Of a stretch of DNA of 64,000 nt, positions 9,437 through 18,200 are shown piece after piece; positions within the stretch are counted from its first letter, which is position 1; each line of letters begins with the position of its first letter. The translations under genes and the position numbers were made by a program. Source of the DNA: Nannocystis pusilla (GTDB lineage Bacteria; Myxococcota_A; Polyangia; Nannocystales; Nannocystaceae); assembly GCF_026626665.1 (NCBI RefSeq), contig NZ_JAPNKE010000002.1, positions 2,853,204 to 2,917,203 of the forward strand, read 5' to 3'. Under the pieces are notes generated by a model. It saw only the letters and a list, made by a program, of their open reading frames with translations. It was not told the DNA's origin and did not search any database.

Positions 9437-10594
9437 TCACTTCGCGCAGCCCTCGCGCAGCGCCGCTTGCACCTTCGGCCACGGCCGGCGCTGCGCCTCC
9501 GCGCGGGCCTCGTCGGCGCGGCCGAGCGCGCACAGGGCCCGTACCCGCACCTCCGCGCGGTGCTCGACCAGCTGGCTGTGCGGGTAGTCGCGCGCGTGCT
9601 GGTCCGCGTAGGCCAGCGCCTGCCCGGGCGAGCCCTTGAGCGCCTTGCGGGCTGCGCCGAGCATCTCGAGCTCGACGATCACGTTGCCCGGGTCCTGCGC
9701 CGCCGCCTCCGCCTCGCGTCGGGCCTGCGCCTCCTGCTTCGCCGCCGCGTCCGGGCCGCGCCCGCCCTTCTTGCGCACCACCACCTGGCGCTTGGAACCT
9801 GTGCTTTTCGCCATGTCCTTGGGAGCATCCAGGATCGGCGCCGCTTCGATCGGCGGCGCCGGGAGCGGCACCGCCGCCTCGTGCAGCGGCGGCCGCTCGC
9901 TCGCGGTCGCGGCCACCGGGGCCAGCGCCGGCTCGGGCGCGGACACGGGCGCGCGCGGGCGCAGGGCCACCAGCACCGCCACCGCCAGGATCGCCACCGC
10001 CGCCGCCGCCGCCCGCGGGATCCCCGGATCGCCTGCCTCTTCGGACATGCCCAGAAGTTCAGCCAGCGCCTGGGCCCGCCAGCCCGGCGGCGCGCGGTCG
10101 ACCACCACCGACTCGGCCAGCACCGACGCCGGACCGCCCGCGGCCGCCACCGCCGGGTCGGCCGCGAACGCGCGCCGCAGCCCGACGATGAGCGCCTGGC
10201 CGGCCGCGGGCGGGGCCCCGATCGCCTGCGCCAGCTGGATCGCGTCGAAGCCGCCCAGCTCGGCCAGCGCGAACACGGCCCGCTCCTCGCTCGAACGGCG
10301 GCTCAAGAAGCCGAGCAGCGCCGCCTCGCCGCTCGCGCGCGGACCCGGCGGCACCTCGGACGGTCGCGCCCGCGCCAGCGCGCGCATGAGCGCGGCCCAG
10401 CCGGTCGCGCTGTCCTCGGGGACAGCCGCCGCCACGCCGCGGAAACACCGGGTCACGGCCGCGTCACGCTCGTGCTCGTCGATCCCGAGCCAGCGCGCCG
10501 CGGTGCGCAGCCGCTCCGCGTGGCGGTCGTGCAGCCGTCGCAGCGCCCCGGTGGAGTCCCGGGGGGCGCGACCTGCTTCCGGGCCCGAGTGCAT
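9437..10594 (-). CDS. Sigma-factor-like domain fused to one membrane helix and a TPR-like periplasmic domain
   Basis: A 385-residue protein starting at ATG 10594. The N-terminal half has two helical blocks like ECF sigma region 2 (HDRHAERLRTAARWLGIDEH) and region 4 (ERAVFALAELGGFDAIQLAQ, followed by a helix). A single transmembrane helix (AAAAAVAILAVAVLVAL, about residue 195-211) follows, then a Pro/Ala-rich linker with a basic patch (KRQVVVRKKGGRG), and a C-terminal helical domain whose NVIVELEMLGAARKALKGSP...A.YADQHARDYP pattern resembles tetratricopeptide repeats. The layout suggests a membrane-tethered regulator with a cytoplasmic sigma-like part and an external sensor, but the sigma-like part may be a degenerate, non-promoter-binding domain. 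It is divergent from the lipoprotein gene at 10676, with only 81 bases between. The frame is intact. Confidence 0.6.
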   Translation of the reverse strand: MHSGPEAGRAPRDSTGALRRLHDRHAERLRTAARWLGIDEHERDAAVTRCFRGVAAAVPEDSATGWAALMRALARARPSEVPPGPRASGEAALLGFLSRRSSEERAVFALAELGGFDAIQLAQAIGAPPAAGQALIVGLRRAFAADPAVAAAGGPASVLAESVVVDRAPPGWRAQALAELLGMSEEAGDPGIPRAAAAAVAILAVAVLVALRPRAPVSAPEPALAPVAATASERPPLHEAAVPLPAPPIEAAPILDAPKDMAKSTGSKRQVVVRKKGGRGPDAAAKQEAQARREAEAAAQDPGNVIVELEMLGAARKALKGSPGQALAYADQHARDYPHSQLVEHRAEVRVRALCALGRADEARAEAQRRPWPKVQAALREGCAK

Positions 10595-10675
10595 GGTCGG
10601 CGCGATCCTACCCGACTGCTCGCAGCCCGGGGCGCTGGCTTGTGCGGCGGGGCCGTGCCTAGTGCTGGCCTCCCC

Positions 10676-13134
10676 GTGCCCGCTCGGCTTCGGTTCGTCC
10701 CGCTCTTTTTCGCCGCGGCCCTCGGCTGCGGGCTGCACCTGCACCGTCCGCGCGACGCGGCCACGGCCGAGGGGGCCGACGGCGAGCTCAAGGCCTCGCG
10801 CCTGGTCGACGGCTTCACCGAGGAGCTGGCGCAGTCGCAGGCGATGCTGACGGACGAGGTCGCCGCCGCCCAGGCCTGGGCCGAGGTCGGGCGCGACCGT
10901 GATCTCCTCGACATCCTCGGCGCCCGCGGCGAGGCCGACCCGGACGTCCAGGTCCTCTTCTTCACGCGCTGCCGCGCGCGCTTCAAGGGTGACGGCTGGA
11001 CCACCTTCTGCAGCAAGATCTCGACCCGCCTGCACGCCCTCGTCGGCCACGCCTTTCCGCTCGCCGAAGCGCCCGCGCCGGTGGTCGGCCGGCCCAAGTC
11101 GCCGCCTGCCCCCGCCCCCGATCCGGCCGCCGACCTCCTGCGCGAGCTGCGGACCCTGCAGCGCCACTGGAAGGGCCCCGACAGCGGCGAGAGTCGCCTC
11201 GCCCGCGCCGTCAACGAGCACCAGATGGCCGCGCGCGCCCTCCACCTCGGCTCGGCCGACGCCGCCGGCCCCGGCTGCCCCGCCCTCGAGCAGCCCGGAA
11301 CCTCACCTGTCCTGCAGGCCAGCCGCGATCGCCAGCGCCGGCTGTGCATGGACCGCCGCGACGACCTCGCGGCCCTGCGCGAGCGCGTGGTCTGCAACGG
11401 CCCCGCCTGCGCCCCCAGCGAGCTCGGGGCCCAGGTCGATCAGCTCCTCGCCGTCCACGACGCGCTACAGCAGCACCACGAGGAGCTGTCGCGCCGCCTG
11501 TTCGCCTACGAGGCCGCCAAGCAGCCCTGCTCCGCGCTCGAGCCGCCCGCCAAGGGCAAGGCCGCGCTCACCCCCGCGCCCCGGCCCGCGAAGTCCCCGT
11601 CCGCGAGCCAGCCCGAGCCCACGCCCGCCGCGTCGACCTCGTCGGCCCCGCCCCCCGCGCAGCCGCGCCCCGCCTCGGTCGCCTCGCGTGCTGTTCCTGG
11701 GGCCATGTCCCTCGAGACCGGTCCCGAAGCACCTGTCGCTTCGGCCAGATCATCCGATCCGCTCGCGCCTGGCCGTGGCGCCATGTCCTTCGGGACCGGT
11801 CCCAACGCACCTGTCGCTACAGCCAGGTCATTGGACCTGCGAGCGCCTGGCCCGAGCGCCATGTCCTCCTGGACCGGTCCCAACGCACCTGTCGCTACGG
11901 CCATGTCATTGGACCTGCGAGCGCCTGGCCCGAGCGCCATGTCGCCTGAGACCGGTCCTTCAGAGCATGTTCTGAAGGACATGTCTTCGTACACAGGTCC
12001 GTTCGCGCCTGTCCGCTTCGACCTGCCCTCTCGGACAGTCGAGCTCTTCGCGGGCGCCGGCCTGATCGGCAAGCCCTGGCTCGTCACCGGCCCCGCGGGC
12101 GTCGCTCCGGCCGCGGACCCACTCGCCGCGCGTAACGACGCGCCGGCCTCGACCGCGCCCACCACTTCGCCAAGCGGCACGCAGGCCGCTTCCGGCGGAC
12201 CTACCACCCCCTCGCCCGGCGGCACGCAGGCCGCTTCCGGGGACCCACCGCCTCGCCGGTCGCACCGAACCCCGCTCCCGCGCCGACCCCGTCGTTCACC
12301 CCCGCCGTCACCACCCCGAGCAGCCAGGCCTGCGACGACACCGTCCTGCAGACCCGCTTCGCCGAGCTCGCCGAGGTCCCGGTCCCCGCGATCCTCACCG
12401 CCTACGACCTGCGACCGCTGGCCGAGCTCGGGCGCTGGTATCAGCTCGCCGAGCAGCTCGCCGCCGTCGACGCCTTGATCGAGGCGCGCCAGATCCGGGC
12501 TCGCCGCAAGGCGGCCGCCGACGCCGATCCTGCGGCCGCCAAGGCGCTGGCCGGCGCCCCGCGGTTCGCCCGCGTCGTCCACACCACCATCGTCGGCATC
12601 GACCGCCTGCAGCAGACCGTCGACACCCTCGAGCTCGCGGTCCTCGCGCTCATCCGCGAGACCCTGCGGGTCGAGCACGACGCCCTCGTCGCCGCCATCG
12701 GCCTCGGCGAGCGGCGGCTGCGGCTCGCCCGGGCCAAGCTGGTCGCCCAGCTCGACGAGGCGGTCCTGCTCATGGAGGCCCAGGCCAGCCTCGTCAAGCT
12801 CGAGCGCGCCGGTTGCCCCGCGCAGGCGCTCATGGCCGCCTACGAGGGCAAGTGCCGCGACGAGCTCACCAAGGCCCTGGTCGCCTTCGGCAACGCGTGG
12901 ACGCTCGGCCGCGCCGACCAGAAGCGGGCCGACGCGCTCGACCTCGGCGTGCGCCACGACGCCAGCATCGTCCGCTCGCGCGCCGCCATGGCCCTGCGCC
13001 AGGTCTACCTCGCCGCCGGCGTCACCGAGCTGGTCAAGTTCACCAGGGGCGGCATGGCCCCCGAGGCCCTGGCCCAGCTCATCGTCTCCACCGTCGGCTT
13101 CGGCGTGCTCGCCGGCGCCGTCCTCGCCCCGTGA
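10676..13134 (+). CDS. Large lipoprotein with 26-residue tandem repeats encoded by the palindromic repeat; one frameshift
   Basis: GTG 10676 gives a lipoprotein signal (PARLRFVPLFFAAALGC, Cys18). An N-terminal helical domain (to about residue 290) is followed by a Pro/Ala/Ser linker, then a 26-residue repeat (AMSxxTGPNAPVATA...) encoded by perfectly spaced 78-base units at 11703, 11781, 11859 and 11937, then more linker. Near 12240 the frame changes: the preceding GGCACGCAGGCCGCTTCC copy reads on with GGCGGA while this one has GGGGA, so one base is missing. The new frame continues through CDDTVLQTRFAELAEVPVPA and a helical C-terminal domain (about 12320-13134). Function unknown; an envelope or scaffold role is a guess. 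No domain I recognise. Confidence 0.65.
11703..12014 (+). repeat. 78-bp tandem repeat of the palindromic family inside a reading frame
   Basis: Four copies begin at 11703, 11781, 11859 and 11937 (exactly 78 bases apart, the last diverging). Each unit carries CCATGTCC, GACCGGTCC, ACCTGTCGCT and usually GGACCTGCGAGCGCC. Because 78 is a multiple of three the lipoprotein frame stays open. Copies 2 and 3 are nearly identical, indicating recent expansion. Confidence 0.85.
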
Positions 13135-13260
13135 TCGCCATGTCCCATCGCACATGGACCTTGGGACCTGTCCTCTTCGCCCTGCTCGCCGGCGCCGTCC
13201 TCGCCCCGTGATCGCCATGTCCCATCGCACATGGACCTTCGGACCTGTCCTCTTCGCCCT
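13107..13260 (+). repeat. 77-bp tandem duplication spanning one gene's stop and the next gene's start
   Basis: Copy 1 is 13107-13183 and copy 2 is 13184-13260, differing at about one base (TTGGG versus TTCGG). Each copy contains the last codons and TGA of the upstream lipoprotein, then GCCATGTCC, CACATGGACC and GGACCTGTCC. The second copy contributes the ATG and signal peptide of the next lipoprotein; the first would encode only a 23-residue peptide. Confidence 0.9.
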
Positions 13261-14035
13261 GTCCCTCGCGCCAGGCTGTGCGCAGCGCGAGATGCGGGCC
13301 CAGGCCGCGGTGTTGGCCGAGGCCGGCGCGCGGCTCGAGCGCGAGACCGCCGAGTTCGCGGCCGCGCGGGCCGCGGTGGCCCAGCTGCGCCAGCGCAACC
13401 TGGTCGAGCGCCAGCAGCAGATCGCCGAGCAGGGCCAGTTCAACGTGCGCACGATCCACTTCTGGAAGATCGCCGGCGATCCCGAGCGCGCCAAGCAGCT
13501 CGCGCTCTACGACGCGCTGGTGGCCGCCTCGGCCGCCGCCGACGCCGTGCAGGATCGCTCGTTCGAGTGGGAAGAGTCGGTGCTCGCGCGCACCCACGCC
13601 CTCACCATCGACCGCGCCGCGCTGCACCGCTTCGTCCAGCAGCTGCTCATCCTCTCGAGCCCGCCGCGCTTCCTCGACGGCGCGCGGTTTTACGTCGAGT
13701 ACGGCGCGATCGTCGGGCAGCAGGTCGACGCCGGGCTCAAAGACGTCCGCGCCACCGTCGGCGCCGCCACGGCCAGCGGCGGCAGCTCGGGCGGCGGAAC
13801 CAGCGGAGGCAGCGGGAACGGCGTCATGGGTCCGGGGACCATCACCGCCCCCGACGACCAGCAGCCGGGCGATCCGACCCCGCCGACGCGCGGGCCTGAC
13901 GAGCGGCGCCCGACCGAGTCGCACCGCGAGCCGGCAACCCTGCGGGTCCGAACCCGACCCCGCCGTGACGCGGTCGCCCGCGTGTCGCGATCGCGCCGCA
14001 TCGCCCGGCTGGCGCCCTCGCGGCGAGTTGCGTAG
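13217..14035 (+). CDS. Lipoprotein whose start and signal peptide lie in the palindromic repeat
   Basis: ATG 13217 gives MSHRTWTFGPVLFALSLAPG followed by Cys21 (lipobox LAPGC), then a long coiled-coil-prone helix (REMRAQAAVLAEAGARLERE onward), a helical middle part, a Gly/Ser-rich stretch (about 185-205) and an Arg-rich tail. 272 residues. I do not recognise the family. An upstream in-frame ATG at 13154 lies in the duplicated sequence but would spoil the signal peptide, so 13217 is preferred. The signal peptide is encoded by the same sequence duplicated at 13107-13183. Role unknown; probably a periplasmic or outer-membrane lipoprotein paired with the gene ending at 13134. Confidence 0.7.
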   Translation: MSHRTWTFGPVLFALSLAPGCAQREMRAQAAVLAEAGARLERETAEFAAARAAVAQLRQRNLVERQQQIAEQGQFNVRTIHFWKIAGDPERAKQLALYDALVAASAAADAVQDRSFEWEESVLARTHALTIDRAALHRFVQQLLILSSPPRFLDGARFYVEYGAIVGQQVDAGLKDVRATVGAATASGGSSGGGTSGGSGNGVMGPGTITAPDDQQPGDPTPPTRGPDERRPTESHREPATLRVRTRPRRDAVARVSRSRRIARLAPSRRVA

Positions 14036-14146
14036 TGTTTCTCGGTGGCGGACAGACGGCAACGCAAGCGGTCCGTGCGGCCCGGCGACCCCGCCGCCGC
14101 ACCGCCCGCGAAGTCCCTCTCCGGCCCTTCGGCCCCGAACCTCGGC

Positions 14147-14524
14147 ATGAGCAACAAACACGAACTCCTCGAAGACCTGTCGCAGGCGCTCGCGCGGCTG
14201 ACCGAGGCCAGCGAGCGCATGCGTCAGCGGCTCGACCAGGTCGACCCGTACGAGCAGCCCGCCCGCTGGAGCGCCATCAACGACCAGATCCGCGGCCTCG
14301 ACGAGCGGATCAGCGTCCTCCGCGACGAGCACCAGCGGGTCAGCCTCGTCGTCGTCGAGCTCGTGCCGCTCTCGCGCGAAGAGCTCGCGGGGCTGCGCCA
14401 GGCGATCGTCGGCCTGTCGGGCATCGTCCGCGCCATGGGCACCTCCGCCGCGGTCGCCGAGGCCGCGGGCAAGCTCGCGGTGGTCGCCAGCGACCTGGTC
14501 AAAAAGACCTTGCCCAAGGGCTAG
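14147..14524 (+). CDS. Small coiled-coil protein, hypothetical
   Basis: A 125-residue protein starting MSNKHELLEDLSQALARLTE. Most of it is predicted helix with heptad-like leucines and charged residues (RMRQRLDQVDPYE, GLDERISVLRDEHQRVSLVV), ending in a hydrophobic alanine-rich segment and KKTLPKG. No signal peptide. The same frame is open upstream to 14045, but that extension is Arg/Pro-rich and has no better start. Function unknown. Same strand as the preceding lipoprotein and the next membrane protein. Confidence 0.55.
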   Translation: MSNKHELLEDLSQALARLTEASERMRQRLDQVDPYEQPARWSAINDQIRGLDERISVLRDEHQRVSLVVVELVPLSREELAGLRQAIVGLSGIVRAMGTSAAVAEAAGKLAVVASDLVKKTLPKG

Positions 14525-14540
14525 GTCGCCTCCGCGGCCG

Positions 14541-15124
14541 ATGCCCTCCTCGCCGCCGCCAGCCTCGCTCGTCCCGCGCCGCGCGGGCGCCCTGGGCCGC
14601 GTGCCCGCGGTGCTCGAGTTCACCGTCACCGCCGACCCGGCCGACGTCGAGCGGCGCTTCCTCGCCTCGCCCGAGGTCGCGTTGTTGCAGGCGCACACCG
14701 GCCACGGCGAGGACCCCGGCTACGCGCTCGAGCGCAGCCCGCGGGGCTTCTACCTCACCGCCGATCCGGGCGCGTGGCGGCCGGGCACGCGGGCGATCTG
14801 CGAGGTCGAGCCGACCCGCGAAGGCGAGGGTGCCCGCGTCGTCGTCCGCTTCCGCCTCCACCCGCTCACGCGCACCGCGTTCGCATACATCATCGCGCTC
14901 GGCCTGGCGATGGCCGGCTTTCGCTGGCGATCGCCGGACCTGTCGTCGCTGCCACCTTGCTGGTCCCGTTCCTGATCGTCGTCGGCCTCCTCGCCGCCGA
15001 TCGCAGCAGCCTGCGTCGCCAGCAGCGGGCGCTGCGGATGCTCGTCGAGGCGACGCTGACGCCGATCGCCGTCCCGCACGAACGGGCCCGTACGGCCCCG
15101 TTCCGCCAGGGCACGGGCGATTGA
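14541..15124 (+). CDS. Two-helix membrane protein, hypothetical, one frameshift
   Basis: ATG 14541 leads into an alpha/beta-looking domain (RVPAVLEFTVTADPADVERR) that continues to a first hydrophobic helix (TAFAYIIALGLAMAG). Near 14922 the frame changes; in the next frame the sequence continues SLAIAGPVVAATLLVPFLIV, a second hydrophobic helix, then an Arg-rich tail to the stop at 15124. One missing base (GGCTTTCG where GGCCTTTCG would restore the frame) joins the halves into about 194 residues. Family not recognised. It starts 16 bases after the coiled-coil gene, so the two are probably co-transcribed. Confidence 0.6.
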
Positions 15125-15239
15125 GCGCGTACGCCGCCAAACCGCGTCGACGTGTTCCGGCACTCCGAGTCGTCGGCGAGACTTCGCCGACGGTCCGCTT
15201 CGTCTGCCCAAGCCGCGCCAGATCCGATACACCCGAAGC

Positions 15240-18200
15240 ATGGCAGGCACAGGCGATCAGGTCCCCGGCTATCGCCGACCGCACGAGGACACGCGTCCCG
15301 CCGCCGCGACCGACGGCCCGCGCGAGGCGCTCGGGCGGCTCGAGCTCCCGGTCGTCGGTCCCCTCGATCTCGAGCTCGCGCTCGCCGCCCCGCTGCGGCT
15401 CGCGGTCGACGCCGAGGTCCTCGAGATCGACCCAGGCAGCGCCTTGCTGGCGCGCCTGCCCGACCTCCCGACCGTCGAGCTGCGGCGGACCCGGATCGAC
15501 CTGGTCCATGGGACAGTCAGCGCCGACGCCGACGCCATCGGTCCGTTCCTGTTCACCGCCGCCGGCGTGGCCCTGCGGATCGCCCTCCGCCGCGGCCTCG
15601 GCTGGCACCCCGGGCGCAGCGTCGTCGAATTCCTGACCCAGAACCTGCCCGCGGATCCGCAGAGCCGCGCCCGTCGCCTGGTCCACGGCCCGCTCGGCGC
15701 CAGCGCCTGGCTGCCGACCGACGCCCGCCTCGTCGCCGAGCTGCGGGGCGACCGGGCCGAGGTCGCTCTGAGCCGGCCCGCGGTGCTCCGCGTCCTCGGC
15801 CTCGCCCTGCCGATCCTCGCCGTCCGCCTGCTGTTCGGTCCGGCCCGCCTCGAGATCGACCCCGGCCCGACCGGACCTGTCCGCCGGGCCATGCTGCGCT
15901 TCGCCGCCTGGGTCGCCTCTCGCTGGCTGCGCGCGCCTGCCCGCCGCCATGACCATCCCGGGCTACGACCTGTTCGCCGACGAGCAGCGCCGCGTCCGCC
16001 TCGCCGACCTCGTGCGCCGGCTCCGCGGCCAGAAGCGCCCGCGCCGGGGTCCCGCGCGCCGTACCACCGGTCCCATCGGACAGGCCCCCCAGGACATGTC
16101 TGCTGCGACAGGTCCCGATGGCCATGCTCCTGGCGACATGTCCGCTGCGACAGGTCCCGGAGCCCCTGGCCCGGGCGACCTGTCCTCCGCGCCAGTTACG
16201 GGCCTGCGCGCCCGCCTGGCCGACATCGTCCCGCGCGAGCTGCACGCCGGTCACCCGCCGCCCGGCGCCCGGGTGCTGGCCCGGATCCCCCTCGGCGCCC
16301 GCGGCGAGCTGGCCGTGCTCGGCGACCGCGAGCTCCTCCTCACCCGGGCGGCCGGCGGGGCCGCTTCGAGGCCGCCGGCGGCCTCCACGTCCACGTCGAC
16401 GAGCTGCCCGAGCTGGCCGAGCTGCGGCTGGTCCGCGCCCTCCTGGTCGCCTCGCCCCCGGCCGCGCCCGGCGTCGAGCCGCGGGTCCGCCTCGAGATCC
16501 AGACCGACCCGCCGCTCGGCCCGCTGATGCGCGCGCTGATCCGCCGCGTCGTCGACGCCCGCGTCATCCCTCGCCTCTCGCCGGCGCTCCTGGCCCGCCT
16601 CGGCCTCGTCGGCGCGCACGACCCCGACGAGCTGGTGCTCCTCGACCAGGCCTTCAACCTGCGCACCGGCGTGCGCCTGACCACCGACGCCGACGCCGAG
16701 GTCCGGGTGCGCCACGCCGGCGACGCTCTGGTCGTCGAGGCGCCCGCCGGCCTGCGCCTGCGCTTCCACGGCCTGCCGGTCCTGCCCGACGCCGACATCC
16801 ACCGCCTCGAGTACCGCTGGCACGACGGCAGCGTCGTCACCGAGGCCACCCCCGACCTCGGCGAGTTCGGCCACCTCGCCCTCGCCCAGCTGATCCGGGT
16901 CCGCGCCGCACCTGTCCTTCCGGACATCCTCGGCGTGCGCCGCGACGGCGGCCCGAGCGTCGACCCCGAGCTCGAGCAGCAGCTCCCGGCCCTGCTGGCC
17001 AGCGTCCGCGTCCCGGTGGTCGGCCCGCTCGACGTCCGCTTCGACCCCGCCGACGTCCTGGCGGTCCGCCTCGCCCCCGACGCGCTCCGCCTCACCAGCG
17101 CGCGCAAGCTCGCGATCGTCGCCCCCGAGCTCGGCCTCGTCGTGCGCCTCGCCGCGATCGACCACGACATCGCCGCGGTCGCCGTGCGCGCGGACAGCGA
17201 CCCGCCGCTCGGCGACTGGCTGTCGCAGCTCGTGGCCCGCTGCGTCGAGCAGTTCGGCCTCGCCCGCGTGCGCCCGCACCTCCCGCTGGCCCCGCAGCAG
17301 CTGCCCGAAGCGCCATGGCTCTTGGCGCATGTCCCCAAGGACACCTCGAAGCGCGTCCGCCTGCGCGCCGAGCTGCCCGCCGGGGCCGGCCTGCGCCTCG
17401 AGCGGCGCCCCGACGCGCTCGAGCTGCGCGCCGAGGCCCCGCTGCAGCTCGTCCCCGAGGGCACCGCCCTGCTCGCCGAGGTCGCCGTCCACGGCCTGCG
17501 CTGGCGCCCCGCCGTCGCCTCGCTCGAGCTGCTGAGCGACCCGCCCGCCGGCCCGCTGGTCCACGAGATCTTGCGGCGACTGTTCGCCCGCTTCGCGCCC
17601 GCCGAGCCGCTCGCCGAGCTCCTCCGCCGCCTCGCCCTGCCGGCCGCCGCCCCGCTCCCGCCGCCGCTGCCGGTCCCGCCCGGCGCCGTCGTGTGGGAGC
17701 AGACCGTCGGCGCGTTCGGGGCCGTGCGCGTCAGCGCCGACCAGGCCCGCACGGTCGACCTCTCGCTGCGCCGCGGCGGCGCCCACATCGCCTTCGGCAA
17801 GGGCGCCACGGTGCGCGTCGTCGGCCTCGGCCTGCACATCACGGTGCGCACGGTCGACCTCACCTTCCTGCCGTGGACGCTCGTGATCGACGCCTCGCCG
17901 CCGGCCGGAGAGCTCGGGCAGCACCTGCTCAGCCACGCCATGCGGGCGCTGTTCGCCGAGTTCATGCGCCACTTCTGGCCCAGCGATCGCTCGCCGCGGG
18001 CCGGCCACGACACCCTCCTGGCCGTCGGCGCCGACAAGCCGTGGGGCCCGCTCAAGATCTGCGTCGCCAAGGGCGGCTCGATCGACCTCCACCTCGACCA
18101 CGACGGCCTCGCCCTGCGCTCCGCCGCCGGCCTGTTCGTCACCGGCGAGGCGCTCGACTGGCTGCCCGACTTCTACCTCCACGACCTCAGCCTGCGGGCC

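Noticed and set aside
12475..13134. A separate gene starting at TTG 12475
   Set aside because: The frame is open far upstream with a Pro-rich linker that continues the preceding lipoprotein once one base is restored.
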